64,000 nucleotides of DNA from an uncultured Butyricicoccus sp. (GTDB taxonomy: Bacteria; Bacillota; Clostridia; Oscillospirales; Butyricicoccaceae): positions 1 through 64,000 of the forward strand of contig NZ_CALWJM010000002.1 in the NCBI RefSeq assembly GCF_944381005.1, read 5' to 3'. A program made the position numbers and the translations under genes. The notes under the pieces were generated by a model. The model had not been told where the DNA came from, searched no databases, and saw only the letters and a program-made list of their open reading frames with translations. This document shows positions 17,740 through 26,589 of the stretch, one piece after another. Positions within the stretch are counted from its first letter, which is position 1, and each line of letters begins with the position of its first letter.

Positions 17740-19239
17740 TTATTTTTGCTGCATTTGCTTGGCGCGGCGGGTCATTGTGCTGGCAAACACCACCAGCAAT
17801 ACTGCGCCAACTGCCAAACCTGCCCAACCGTTTTGGGTCAAACCGGCAACCAGATATCCGGTAAAACTCATTGCTGCAATCGAAAGCGCGTAAGGAATCT
17901 GGGTGGAAACATGGTCAATGTGATGACATTGCGCACCAGCAGATGCCAAAATCGTGGTATCGGAAATGGGCGAAATATGGTCGCCGCACACCGCGCCCGC
18001 CAGACATGCCGCAACCGTAATGGTCAGCATATTTCCTGCGCCAAAAATGCTGACTGCAATCGGAATCAAAATGCCGAATGTGCCCCAAGATGTGCCGGTT
18101 GCGAAGGCCAGACCCAGTGCAATCAGGAAGAAAATCGCCGGCATGAGCAGTCCCACTGCCGATTCGGGATTGACGAATCCGGCAACAAACCCGCGCAAGT
18201 CCAGATATTCCTCCGAGCAGATGCCCGACAGCGTCCACGCCAGTGTCAAAATAAAGATTGCTGGTACCATTGCTTTGAATCCGGCGGTAAAGGACTCGCA
18301 AAACTGAGAAAACGTCAAAATGCCACGCGGCACATACATCAAAAACGTAAAGACCAGCGCTGCAAACGAGCCTAACACCAACGCTTCCGACGACGAGCAG
18401 TTTGCAAACGCATTGGAAACGGCCTCCAACGACAGTTCATGGATACCGCCGCCCGAATAAATCATTGCCGCGATGCAGGCAACAATCAAAAACAGAATGG
18501 GGATTATCAAATCCTTGACCGCGCCCGAACCGCAGATAACGGTTGATTCTTCGCCGGTGGAGTCAATTTTCCCGCTTTCCAGCACCTTCTTGTTATATTT
18601 GCCCATGCTCAAGAAATCAACATCGGCAATCATAATCCAAATGATGAATGCCAGCGTGAGCAGGGCGTACAGATTAAACGGAATCGTGCCCAAAAACAGC
18701 GTAAATCCATTGATGCCCGCATCTTCGGGCAGAGAAGAAGTGACTGCTGCCGCCCAACTGGAAATCGGGGCGATGATGCACACCGGTGCGGCTGTAGCGT
18801 CGATGATATAGGCCAGTTTTGCGCGTGTTACCTTGTATTTATCGGTGACAGGGCGCATGACTGTGCCAACGGTCAGGCAGTTAAAATAGTCATCGACAAA
18901 GATGAACATGCCCAAAAAGGAGGTCGCCAGCAGCGAACCGCGGCGGCTCTTAATCACACGGCTGGCCCATTCTCCATACGCGCGGGATGCACCCGATTTG
19001 GTGACCAGAGAAACCAAAATACCCAGCATGACCAAAAAAATCAGAATGTAGATATTGTCGCTGATTTTGCTTCCCATAATCGAAAAAGTTGTCTCGGTGG
19101 CTGCCAGAGGATGAAAACCACTGAACAACAGTGCGCCCGCAAAAATACCAATGAGCAGCGAGGAATACACCTCTTTGGTAATCAGCGCCAGCGCGATGGC
19201 GATGACGGGAGGCAAGACCGCAAAAAAAGTTGCGCTCAT
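17740..19239 (-). CDS. nhaC: NhaC-family Na+/H+ antiporter
   Basis: 499 residues, about twelve membrane segments. Family-typical stretches include FLGMFIFVDDYFNCLTVGTV with acidic residues in a membrane helix and ATGTSWGTFGILIPIAVSI. It exchanges Na+ (possibly linked to malate/lactate or amine exchange in relatives) for H+. It has its own promoter at 19303-19331. Na+ extrusion fits the other Na+-dependent systems in the window. Confidence 0.88.
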   Translation of the reverse strand: MSATFFAVLPPVIAIALALITKEVYSSLLIGIFAGALLFSGFHPLAATETTFSIMGSKISDNIYILIFLVMLGILVSLVTKSGASRAYGEWASRVIKSRRGSLLATSFLGMFIFVDDYFNCLTVGTVMRPVTDKYKVTRAKLAYIIDATAAPVCIIAPISSWAAAVTSSLPEDAGINGFTLFLGTIPFNLYALLTLAFIIWIMIADVDFLSMGKYNKKVLESGKIDSTGEESTVICGSGAVKDLIIPILFLIVACIAAMIYSGGGIHELSLEAVSNAFANCSSSEALVLGSFAALVFTFLMYVPRGILTFSQFCESFTAGFKAMVPAIFILTLAWTLSGICSEEYLDLRGFVAGFVNPESAVGLLMPAIFFLIALGLAFATGTSWGTFGILIPIAVSIFGAGNMLTITVAACLAGAVCGDHISPISDTTILASAGAQCHHIDHVSTQIPYALSIAAMSFTGYLVAGLTQNGWAGLAVGAVLLVVFASTMTRRAKQMQQK

Positions 19240-19302
19240 GTTTGTGTTCTCCTTACTTTTTTGAAATAAAACCGGACGAATCGCCCTATAATCTGTTCAA
19301 TT

Positions 19303-19331
19303 ATTATACACGCACCGGCATATTTTTACAA
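19303..19331 (-). promoter_or_regulatory. Promoter for nhaC
   Basis: TTGTAA (19326-19331), 17 bp, TATAAT (19303-19308) on the minus strand. Confidence 0.65.
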
Positions 19332-19362
19332 GCTTTTTACCGAATTTTCAGTATCTTTGCGC

Positions 19363-19674
19363 TTACTCGATGCCATCCCACTGGCAAACCGACAAATCCA
19401 CCCGTCCATCGGGCAGGAATGGTACACCGTCGGCTTCCAGCAACTTACGCTGTACATCTTCCCCGCCAAACGCGAAAGCCTTAGACGTATGCCCCATACG
19501 GTCAACCACGCGATAGCACGGAATGTATTCGGGGTCGGGATTGACATGCAGCGCATAGCCCACCACCCGCGCCCAGCGCGGATTTCCTGCCAACCGTGCA
19601 ACCTGTCCATAAGTTGCCACCTTGCCGCGCGGAATCCGGCGCACAACCCAATAAATCCGTTCATAACTGTTCAT
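19363..19674 (-). CDS. Alkyltransferase-like (MGMT-family) DNA-binding protein
   Basis: 103 residues, only the C-terminal DNA-binding domain of O6-methylguanine methyltransferase (VVRRIPRGKVATYGQVARLAG at the N-terminus). The active-site motif reads IPCYRVV instead of the usual PCHRVV: the cysteine is kept but the catalytic histidine is Tyr. It could be a weak transferase or, more likely, a lesion-flagging alkyltransferase-like protein. The ATG at 19674 follows AGAGGA; a 49-residue upstream extension has no ribosome site. Confidence 0.87.
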   Translation of the reverse strand: MNSYERIYWVVRRIPRGKVATYGQVARLAGNPRWARVVGYALHVNPDPEYIPCYRVVDRMGHTSKAFAFGGEDVQRKLLEADGVPFLPDGRVDLSVCQWDGIE

Positions 19675-19756
19675 ATAGTCTGTCCTCTTTTTTGGTTTTG
19701 TTGTATTCAGCATATCGGATTTTTGTCCTTTTGGCAACCTTTGCCCTGTATGCTGC

Positions 19757-19798
19757 AAAAAAATTGCGTCCGGCGCACCAAATGCACGCCGAACGCAA
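19757..19798 (-). terminator. Terminator of the exported orphan gene
   Basis: 12-bp stem with one mismatch (19764-19775 with 19787-19798) followed on the minus strand by seven T. Confidence 0.8.
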
Positions 19799-19827
19799 GA
19801 GGAGGATTGGCAATGAATCATGCTTGA

Positions 19828-20451
19828 TTATGCTTTTTTGGCCAAACCACAGGCAATTTCACAGCGATTGCCGTTGCGGAAGGTCACTTGGATGGTGCAG
19901 AACAGCCGAGAATAGTCTGCACCGTCGTCCGACCGAAAGGAAATCGGGAACGAGCAGGTGTGCAGCTCTCCGTTTGCGTCGGGCATCATATTGATGCTCT
20001 TTGGCGCATAGGTCGGATAGTCGGTTTGTGGCTGTCCATTTGCAGTATATGTGGTGTTGGGGTCTAGCGTAGCGGTGATAGTTTCAATATCATCCTCCGG
20101 CACATACAATTTTATCTGCGTGCCCTCATTCACGCTGTCCCAGACACCCGCCTGTTCGACCATTTGCACGCTGGCAATACGGTCAATCGCCACGCCATCC
20201 CACAAATCGGGAAACACCTGACTGCTGACCATCGCACCTGTCAACCCATCCGGCTGGATAAATTGCAGCATATAGGCAAATCCCGACATTCGACCGGTTG
20301 CGATTGTGCGAAGGCCGGTTTGTTCATTTTCTGTGGCGGTTATTTCGGTCGATATCGCAGGCGCCGCCGTCGCCTTTAGTTCTCCTGACCGTCCGGGGGC
20401 AATGGCTGCGACAAGCAGCGCCAGTCCCAAGACGATGGCCGTCCGATTCAT
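19828..20451 (-). CDS. Exported protein of unknown function
   Basis: 207 residues. The N-terminus MNRTAIVLGLALLVAAIAPG is a signal peptide or membrane anchor. The mature part alternates polar and hydrophobic residues like a beta-sandwich and has two cysteines near TCSFPISF and RLFCTIQV that could pair. No domain recognised. It stands alone, with a terminator at 19757-19798, downstream of the htrA locus but separated from it by another terminator. Confidence 0.65.
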   Translation of the reverse strand: MNRTAIVLGLALLVAAIAPGRSGELKATAAPAISTEITATENEQTGLRTIATGRMSGFAYMLQFIQPDGLTGAMVSSQVFPDLWDGVAIDRIASVQMVEQAGVWDSVNEGTQIKLYVPEDDIETITATLDPNTTYTANGQPQTDYPTYAPKSINMMPDANGELHTCSFPISFRSDDGADYSRLFCTIQVTFRNGNRCEIACGLAKKA

Positions 20452-20583
20452 CTTCCGGTCAACTCCTTTTTGTGATATTTTATCTGTTCATTAGACGGAT
20501 ATCCGCGGCAAAATGTTCCAAATTTTTTGAAAAAAATTTCATTTTTTTCAAATCCTCTCATGCGTGCCCGCACACAGGCACAC

Positions 20584-20613
20584 AAAAAGAGCGGCGTACC
20601 GCCGCTCTTTTTT
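20584..20613. terminator. Terminator of htrA
   Basis: GAGCGGCG-tac-CGCCGCTC between A5 and T6 runs; functional in both directions by sequence. Confidence 0.88.
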
Positions 20614-20620
20614 GATACAC

Positions 20621-22123
20621 TTACCAGCCAAAGAAATAGTTGAAGGGGTTTTGATAATACTGGGAATCTCTAGAATCCTGCTGCTGTTGCTGTTGTTGCT
20701 GCTGTTGTGTAACAGCCGGGTCATCGCCTTCCAAATCGTGCTGGTCATTGAGGGCAAAGGAAACGGTCAACGTTTTGCCGGTGGACATGCGATACAGGGT
20801 CAATGTAATTTTGTCGCCTGCTGCCAACTTATCTTTTACTTCGTTGACGCCGTCCATGTCGGTGACTTCCTGACCATTGATGCCGGTGATGATATCATTG
20901 ACCTGCACACCAGCCGCTGCCGCATTGGAACGGGAATCCACTGCAATCACGCGCACACCCTGCGGAATGCCATAGGCTGCCGAAACTTGCTGGGAAACAT
21001 TCTGACCCGAAATGCCAATCTGCGGACGACCAGCAATGTAGCCGTTCTGAATCAGTTCATCTACGATGGGCTTTGCGGTATCCATCGGAATGGCGAAGCC
21101 CAATCCTTCAAAGTAGCTGATGCCCAACTTTGCAGAGGTGATGCCGATGACCTGACCATATTTGTTGATGAGGGCGCCGCCCGAATTGCCGGGGTTGATG
21201 GCTGCATCGGTCTGAATCAGGCTCATGACACGGTCATCAATCGTGATATCGCGGTTGAGTGCCGAAATATGACCGCCTGTGATGGTGTTTGCCAGCTCCA
21301 AGCCGCCGGGCGAGCCAATCGCATATACTTCTTCACCGGGCTGCAAGCTGTTGGAGTCTCCGAACTCTGCTGGGGTCAGCGTCACGCCTGCCGGGTCGAT
21401 TTTGAGCACTGCGAGGTCGGTCTGTTCATCGCATCCCTTGACCTCAGCTGGGAAACTGGTGCCGTCAGACATATAGACGGTGATTTTATCCAACACAACA
21501 CCGGTGTTTTCATCGGTCACGACATGGTTATTGGTGATAATATAGCCATCAGCGCTCATAATCACACCCGAGCCGGTTCCACCCTCTCCACTGGAAAGAT
21601 TGACGGCCTGCACCGACACAACCGAGGGAGAAACCTTTGTATAAATCTCCTCACCCGAAAGGCCGGTGCTTGATGTACTGGAAGTAGCGGACGGGGAAGA
21701 AATCTGAACGGTTGGCAAATTGGAGTTTGTAGACACGGCGGCTACCGTCTGATTGCCTGGATTGCCGTAAATTGTGCCGCCGATGGCGATGCCGCCCGCC
21801 AGCAATACACAAGCCGCTGCAATCGAACCGGCTACAATTAACGGTTTGCGGCCTTTGCCCTTCCACTTTGCACGGCGTGCTTCACGCTTGGCTCGCTTGG
21901 CTTCGCGCTTATCTTCCTGCGCCATCCACTCCTGATAGGTGTGATATGCCGGAGTCTGTTGTGCTTGCTGATTTTCAAACGGCGAGCGCATGTCCTGCGC
22001 TCCATACGGCGTCTGGTACGACTGTTCGGTCTGCGTGGTCTGAGAGGGCTGCCCCTGCTGCTGTGCAGTGTGCTGCGCGTCTACCTGTTGGTTGTTGTTA
22101 TTATTTTTATTTTCAAAATCCAT
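20621..22123 (-). CDS. htrA: HtrA/DegP-like membrane serine protease
   Basis: 500 residues. Order: long cytoplasmic N-terminus rich in Gln/Asn (1-65), basic Lys/Arg stretch, one membrane helix (~95-115), extracytoplasmic trypsin-like domain with the triad in TNNHVV, QTDLAVL and GNSGGAL, one PDZ domain (GVRVIAVDSRSNAAAAGVQ), and a tail with ten consecutive Gln. It degrades misfolded envelope proteins. It is preceded by a regulator-kinase pair (RR-HK-htrA), as with CssRS-htrA of Bacillus, so stress control is likely. An inverted repeat precedes its -10 box. Confidence 0.94.
   Translation of the reverse strand: MDFENKNNNNNQQVDAQHTAQQQGQPSQTTQTEQSYQTPYGAQDMRSPFENQQAQQTPAYHTYQEWMAQEDKREAKRAKREARRAKWKGKGRKPLIVAGSIAAACVLLAGGIAIGGTIYGNPGNQTVAAVSTNSNLPTVQISSPSATSSTSSTGLSGEEIYTKVSPSVVSVQAVNLSSGEGGTGSGVIMSADGYIITNNHVVTDENTGVVLDKITVYMSDGTSFPAEVKGCDEQTDLAVLKIDPAGVTLTPAEFGDSNSLQPGEEVYAIGSPGGLELANTITGGHISALNRDITIDDRVMSLIQTDAAINPGNSGGALINKYGQVIGITSAKLGISYFEGLGFAIPMDTAKPIVDELIQNGYIAGRPQIGISGQNVSQQVSAAYGIPQGVRVIAVDSRSNAAAAGVQVNDIITGINGQEVTDMDGVNEVKDKLAAGDKITLTLYRMSTGKTLTVSFALNDQHDLEGDDPAVTQQQQQQQQQQDSRDSQYYQNPFNYFFGW
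20678..20707. repeat. Trinucleotide (CAG/CAA) run coding for Gln10 in htrA
   Basis: Ten glutamine codons in a row, read as CTG/TTG on the plus strand. Mixed CAG and CAA codons reduce slippage compared with a pure repeat. Confidence 0.9.
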
Positions 22124-22155
22124 GATTGTGCACCCTTTCTTTTTGAACTATCTTT

Positions 22156-22191
22156 ATTGTACGCACGGATTGTGATACTTTGTTGTCACAA
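22156..22191 (-). promoter_or_regulatory. htrA promoter with inverted-repeat operator
   Basis: The minus strand has TTGTGA-N10-TCACAA (22170-22191) and, 8 nt further on, TACAAT (22156-22161). No good -35 hexamer is present at 17 bp, so the repeat may bind an activator. The site lies in the 117-nt gap between the kinase gene and htrA. Confidence 0.55.
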
Positions 22192-22240
22192 ATATGAATA
22201 TTCCGTGAACTCTCCAGAAAGGGTTCTCCTTGTCACTGTT

Positions 22241-23689
22241 TTATTTTGTCGGCTTGGGCGGTTTGGCTGCCGGTGCCAGCGGAAGCGTGAACGAAAACTC
22301 GGTTTCGCCACCATCCGAACGCACCGAAATATCACCGCCATGCAGATTGATGATGTTTTTGACGATATACAGACCCAGTCCAGCGCCCGAACGGTCACGC
22401 GAGCGAGAGCGGTCGGTTTTATAGAATCGGTCAAAAATATGCGGGATATCGTCCGCCGGTATACCGCCGCCCGTGTTGCAAATGGAAAATTCGCAAAATG
22501 CACCGGCTGGATAAGCGGTCACGTGCAGCCGTCCGCCGTCGTCGATGAATTTCACCGCATTGTCAACCAGATTATAGACCGCGCGGAACACATGGTCACG
22601 GTCACCCATGACCATCAGCCGGTCGGCAAAATCGGCTTCGACTTCGATATTTTTGGCGGTGATTTTCTGTTCAAATGACAACAAGATTTGGCTGGTCATC
22701 TCGGAAAAATCAAACGGCACCGGGCTGATAATCAGTTCACCCGACTGGATTTTTGCCGCCGCAAGCATACTCATGGTCATACGCGACAGGCGCTTGACTT
22801 CCTCCGAAATAATATGCAGATATTTTTTTTGCTGGTCTTGTGGAATGGTGCCGTCCAGCATCCCATCCACAAAACCGCTGATGGTGGTCATTGGCGTTTT
22901 GAACTCGTGCGAGACATTGCCGATAAAGCCCTGTGTGAGTTCTTCGAGCTGCTCCAAATCGCGTGCCATGTTGTTAAACGAAATCGCCAGTTCGTCAATC
23001 TCATCGCAGCGGTTATCTTCTGGTACGCGCACGCTGAAATCACCTGCCGCAAATTCGCGTGCGGCATTGGCCATCGTCTTGAGCGGGCGGGTCATGCGGC
23101 TGGACAGAAAATAAGACACGATGAGCGCACCGCCCAGCGAAATCAGAATGATAATCAGGAAGATTTTGGTCACTTCCTGAAACATGCCGACAACTCGTTC
23201 GCTGCTGGCCGCCACAAAGACCATCGCCAGCGCATTTCCGCTGTCATCCTCGCACAGCGCACCTACTACATAATGTTTGCCCGAAAGCAGCGTGCCTAAC
23301 GTACCGCTTTCGGTATATATTCCATCGCGGGTGATGCGCTGCACAACAGATGGCGGAATCTGCCCCCCGCTCGCATAGCTGCCGCGGTCGGGGTCTACCC
23401 GCATGAGCACGGCACCGGTGGGGTCAGCCAAGATAATATTCATTTGGTCTTGCCGCGCCGTATTCTTCAGCGAGGCATCGAGCACCGCCACATTGATGGT
23501 ATCACCGGTCTGTACGGCGTATCCGGTCAATTCGGCAATCGACTCGGCGGTAGCCGATAGCTGATACTCTTTTTCACTTTGGGCGTAACGGTCTATTTGA
23601 TACAAAAATGTACCTGCCGCCAAACCAAACACCACCAAAATCAATATCAGCGATGAGATAAAGTTTTTGGTAAAGAAACTGTGTTTCAA
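22241..23689 (-). CDS. Sensor histidine kinase
   Basis: 482 residues. Membrane helices at ~9-30 and ~175-196 enclose an extracytoplasmic sensor region; a HAMP domain follows (~197-250); the H-box FIGNVSHEFKTP carries His261. The ATPase domain has NLVDNAVKF (N-box), FSICNTGGGIP and GAGLGLYIV. It should phosphorylate the regulator encoded 27 nt upstream. The signal is probably envelope or secretion stress, judging from the neighbouring htrA (inference). Confidence 0.94.
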   Translation of the reverse strand: MKHSFFTKNFISSLILILVVFGLAAGTFLYQIDRYAQSEKEYQLSATAESIAELTGYAVQTGDTINVAVLDASLKNTARQDQMNIILADPTGAVLMRVDPDRGSYASGGQIPPSVVQRITRDGIYTESGTLGTLLSGKHYVVGALCEDDSGNALAMVFVAASSERVVGMFQEVTKIFLIIILISLGGALIVSYFLSSRMTRPLKTMANAAREFAAGDFSVRVPEDNRCDEIDELAISFNNMARDLEQLEELTQGFIGNVSHEFKTPMTTISGFVDGMLDGTIPQDQQKKYLHIISEEVKRLSRMTMSMLAAAKIQSGELIISPVPFDFSEMTSQILLSFEQKITAKNIEVEADFADRLMVMGDRDHVFRAVYNLVDNAVKFIDDGGRLHVTAYPAGAFCEFSICNTGGGIPADDIPHIFDRFYKTDRSRSRDRSGAGLGLYIVKNIINLHGGDISVRSDGGETEFSFTLPLAPAAKPPKPTK

Positions 23690-23716
23690 GGGGCGTTCTC
23701 CTCTCTCTGGTATGGG

Positions 23717-24397
23717 TCAGTTTTTAGTCTCAAACTTGTAGCCCACGCCCCAGACCGTTTTCAGTTCCCACTTGTCCGACGCACCTTCCAGCTTTTCGCG
23801 CAGACGCTTCACATGTACATCCACCGTGCGCGTATCACCGAAGTAGTCAAAGCCCCACACATCATCCAGTAATTGTGCGCGGGTAAAGACGCGGTTGGGG
23901 CTTTGTGCCAGAAAATACAGCAATTCAATCTCCTTGGGCGGTGCATCGACACGCTTACCACTGATGACCAGTTCATAGGCCTGTTTGTCAATGGTCAGGT
24001 TGTCAAAGGTCAATTTGCCGCTGTCATCGGGCGACAGGCGGCGCAGTACCGCGCGCACACGCGCGACGACCTCGCGCATTTCGAGCGGCTTGACAATATA
24101 ATCGTCCGCGCCCAATTCCAGACCGGAAACCTTGTCCATTGTTTCGCCTTTAGCTGTAATCATGATAACCGGCATACTGGAACCAGAGTCGCGGATTTCG
24201 CGAATCACCTGCCAGCCGTCCATGACCGGCATCATCACATCCAGCAGCATCATGTCGGGATTTTCTGCCTTCCATTTAGACAGCCCGACCGCGCCGTTTT
24301 CGGCCTCGGAAATGTCATATCCTTCCCGTTCTAAGTACAAACGCAGCAATTCGCGGATATTTTCATCATCTTCCACAATCAAAATTTTCTTATTCAT
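23717..24397 (-). CDS. OmpR/PhoB-family response regulator
   Basis: 226 residues. Receiver domain with acidic pocket ED(D), phospho-acceptor Asp53 in LLDVMMP, Thr in MITAKG and Lys in IVKP; C-terminal winged-helix domain with the typical GDTRTVDVHVKRLREKLE recognition helix region. First gene of the RR-HK pair. Likely targets are its own operon and htrA. Confidence 0.95.
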   Translation of the reverse strand: MNKKILIVEDDENIRELLRLYLEREGYDISEAENGAVGLSKWKAENPDMMLLDVMMPVMDGWQVIREIRDSGSSMPVIMITAKGETMDKVSGLELGADDYIVKPLEMREVVARVRAVLRRLSPDDSGKLTFDNLTIDKQAYELVISGKRVDAPPKEIELLYFLAQSPNRVFTRAQLLDDVWGFDYFGDTRTVDVHVKRLREKLEGASDKWELKTVWGVGYKFETKN

Positions 24398-24613
24398 GGG
24401 TAAAATACCCCCTTCTCATTCAAAATATTCCAATATTAGTATACACCGTCCGACTGGCGAAAGCATGAAGGATTTGTAAAACCCTGTCAGGCTGTGCCCC
24501 AAGGTGCAAAGGATTTTTATGATTTCAGTAAATTTATTCGGCAAGGCTCTTTCCGTTCTCGGTTCTATCCTGTATAATATAGGTTACAGAATTTCCTCGA
24601 AAGGACTGATTGT

Positions 24614-25534
24614 ATGGCGGACTTTATGACCCATGATTTGCTCGGCGAACATGCACTCGCCGTATTCCCCGCCGCTGCACAGCGCGTCGCGGCGCTGCAT
24701 CCTGCGGTATTTCGCTGGGGGCTTCAGGGGCCTGACCCGCTTTTTTTCCACAAAGTATATGCGGGCAGCCCACTGCATAAAATTGCCAACCGCCTGCATC
24801 AGGAAAAAACCGATATTTTATTTACGGTATTTGCCGAAGCGGTCAACCGCTTGACCCACACTTCCCACGACATTGCATCGGCGTATTTTTATGGTTTTCT
24901 ATGCCACTATGCGCTCGACTGCACCATTCATCCCTATGTTTACTATCAGCAGCACGAATGTTTAGCCGCCATGCCGCAGGAAAATCCCTCAGCCATTCAC
25001 TGTCAGATTGAAAGCGACATCGACTGCGCACTTTTTGACCATTTCAAGGGCGACCATCTGCACTTGCCGGTTGCAGCTTACCAGATGAGCGAAGAAGAAA
25101 CCGCGATTGTGTCGGTACTGCTGCACCACCTGATTCGCCGTGTACTGCGCGAGCATGTGCCGACGAGCGAGTTACGCCCGGTCTTTTCCGAAACCTTGGC
25201 CTACCAGCGGGTATTCTATCAGGGCGGGCGCGTGCTCAACCGCCCGGCGCGCACGGTCGAACGCATTTTGCGAAAAGGTTCTCTGCTCACTTCGCATATG
25301 AAAGCCGGCTTGCCCCAGTGGGACGCGCTCAACGAATCCCATTCCCCTTGGCGCAATCTGTGGAATCCGGATATTGTATGTTGTGAAGGTGTGCTGGACT
25401 TGTTTGAAATGGCACAGGACAAAGCCACCGAATTGGCAAGCAGCTATGCGGCGCAGTTCGATTCGGGTTGGATGCTCAACCTGTCCTATTATGAGCCGTT
25501 CGACAACGGCAATTATATGCGGCAAAAGCCCTAA
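24614..25534 (+). CDS. Zinc-dependent phospholipase C-like protein
   Basis: 306 residues. It fits the zinc-dependent phospholipase C family (PF00882-like): conserved HDLLGEHAL near the N-terminus, WGLQGPDPLFF, and the histidines of YGFLCHYALDCTIHPYVYY that would bind zinc. No signal peptide is visible, so it is probably intracellular and may not be a classic toxin-like lipase. The ATG follows GAAAGGA; a TATAAT (24573-24578) with a poor -35 lies upstream. Confidence 0.82.
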   Translation: MADFMTHDLLGEHALAVFPAAAQRVAALHPAVFRWGLQGPDPLFFHKVYAGSPLHKIANRLHQEKTDILFTVFAEAVNRLTHTSHDIASAYFYGFLCHYALDCTIHPYVYYQQHECLAAMPQENPSAIHCQIESDIDCALFDHFKGDHLHLPVAAYQMSEEETAIVSVLLHHLIRRVLREHVPTSELRPVFSETLAYQRVFYQGGRVLNRPARTVERILRKGSLLTSHMKAGLPQWDALNESHSPWRNLWNPDIVCCEGVLDLFEMAQDKATELASSYAAQFDSGWMLNLSYYEPFDNGNYMRQKP

Positions 25535-25555
25535 ATACTGCAATAGGAAAAAAGA

Positions 25556-25583
25556 ACGTCCTGCCATCTGGCAGGACGTTTTT
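25556..25583. terminator. Bidirectional terminator
   Basis: AACGTCCTGCCA-tc-TGGCAGGACGTT with a following T run. It carries the same TCCTGCCA core as the terminators at 5035 and 45945. Confidence 0.87.
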
Positions 25584-25620
25584 GATTTTTCTTTCTCTGG
25601 ACTCGATTGCTTGCAGCCGG

Positions 25621-26010
25621 TCACACAGCTTCCCGCATGAGTCGGGCAATCAATTCACAATCGGCCGGGCAAAAGGTAAACTGTCCCAGTTCGTCGCGTG
25701 TCACCCAGCACAATCCACTGTGTACATACAGAGTTGGTGTACCGCTTTTGATTTTGCCCATGAAGAATGTGAAGGTAATTTCTTTGTCAGGATAGGCAAA
25801 AAAATGGGTATCATACACACCGTCCAATTCCACTTCAATGCCCAGTTCCTCCCGGCACTCGCGCACAGCACATGCCTCGATAGATTCGCCTTGCTCCCGC
25901 TTACCGCCGGGAAATTCCCACAGGTAGGCGCAATTCCCGCCCGCCCCGCGGCGGCAAATCAAAATTTTACCATCTTGTGCCTGCAAAATCACGGCTGCAA
26001 CTTCAATCAT
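25621..26010 (-). CDS. NUDIX hydrolase (MutT/NudG-like)
   Basis: 129 residues. The NUDIX box is complete: GGKREQGES with REECREELGI-like spacing (read here as RECREELGI), which holds the metal-binding glutamates. The short length, the N-terminal EVAAVILQAQDGKILICRR and the WEFPGGK start of the box fit a pyrophosphohydrolase for oxidised or modified nucleotides (8-oxo-dGTP or CTP-type). The exact substrate is not known. Confidence 0.9.
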   Translation of the reverse strand: MIEVAAVILQAQDGKILICRRGAGGNCAYLWEFPGGKREQGESIEACAVRECREELGIEVELDGVYDTHFFAYPDKEITFTFFMGKIKSGTPTLYVHSGLCWVTRDELGQFTFCPADCELIARLMREAV

Positions 26011-26042
26011 CTGCTTTCCTCACAATCTATTTCAAGCGTCCC

Positions 26043-26068
26043 AAAAGGGCTGCACACCGGTGCAGCCC
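26043..26068 (-). terminator. Terminator of the small unit
   Basis: GGGCTGCAC-accg-GTGCAGCCC (26047-26055, 26060-26068); on the minus strand TTTT follows, so it is a moderate terminator for the unit at 26086-26309. Confidence 0.65.
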
Positions 26069-26085
26069 TTGTTATTTCAAACTAT

Positions 26086-26309
26086 TCAGTTGTGCCCTTT
26101 GTTCCGTTTCTCCGCTGCGCCTCGAACTTTGGCCTTGTCTGCCAGGGTCTTTATCGAAAACTTTCCATCGGCGCGTAGTCTGCCGGAGCCATACTCATCA
26201 GTATGCCCATCGGAATGCTCCCAGAGAACGTCGTTTCCGTCGGCTGTTCGGCTTAGTGGGCACCGGCGAGCCGCGCGGTACGGAACTGCTGTTCAATTTC
26301 TGTTACCAT
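26086..26309 (-). pseudogene. Small gene, frameshifted or broken; function unknown
   Basis: An ATG at 26309 follows AAAGGGGTG and begins MVTEIEQQFRTARLAGAH, then stops after 18 codons. A second frame is open from about 26280 to a TGA at 26086-26088 and reads as a hydrophilic, basic protein ending SIKTLADKAKVRGAAEKRNK and five further residues. Joining them needs one frameshift near codons 7-10 and would give about 74 residues. The first frame also reopens after its stop (from an ATG with GGGAG upstream) for 19 codons. A promoter and terminator enclose the unit. It may be a mutated gene, programmed frameshifting, tiny peptides or an RNA. Confidence 0.5.
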
Positions 26310-26393
26310 GGGACTCACCCCTTTCTGTACAAATCAAATAATGAGAAGATGTCGAATCGCGTTTGTTTTGGCGTTCACCTCATTTCTTTTGTT

Positions 26394-26428
26394 GGTATTA
26401 TAATACCACCGCCCCCAATCTGCGTCAA
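26394..26428 (-). promoter_or_regulatory. Promoter with palindromic operator for the small unit
   Basis: TTGACG (26423-26428), 17 bp, TATTAT (26400-26405) on the minus strand. The -10 box sits inside the perfect 14-bp palindrome GGTATTATAATACC (26394-26407), which looks like a repressor site. Confidence 0.65.
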
Positions 26429-26589
26429 GGGGATTTGGGGCTTCTTTTTGTACAAAAAAACGCAAAAAAGTTCTGCTATATCCACTCTTTTTCCGCGTGC
26501 ATGTTTCTGCTATAATAATAGTACTGGGCTGTTTTCAAAGCCCCCTGTCGTTTCAAATCCCCCCATAGCACAAAAGGAGCTTGTTCCCC

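Noticed and set aside
20564..21673. 369-codon open frame antisense to htrA
   Set aside because: Leu-rich start arises from the Gln codon run; it covers a proven protease gene and has no domain.
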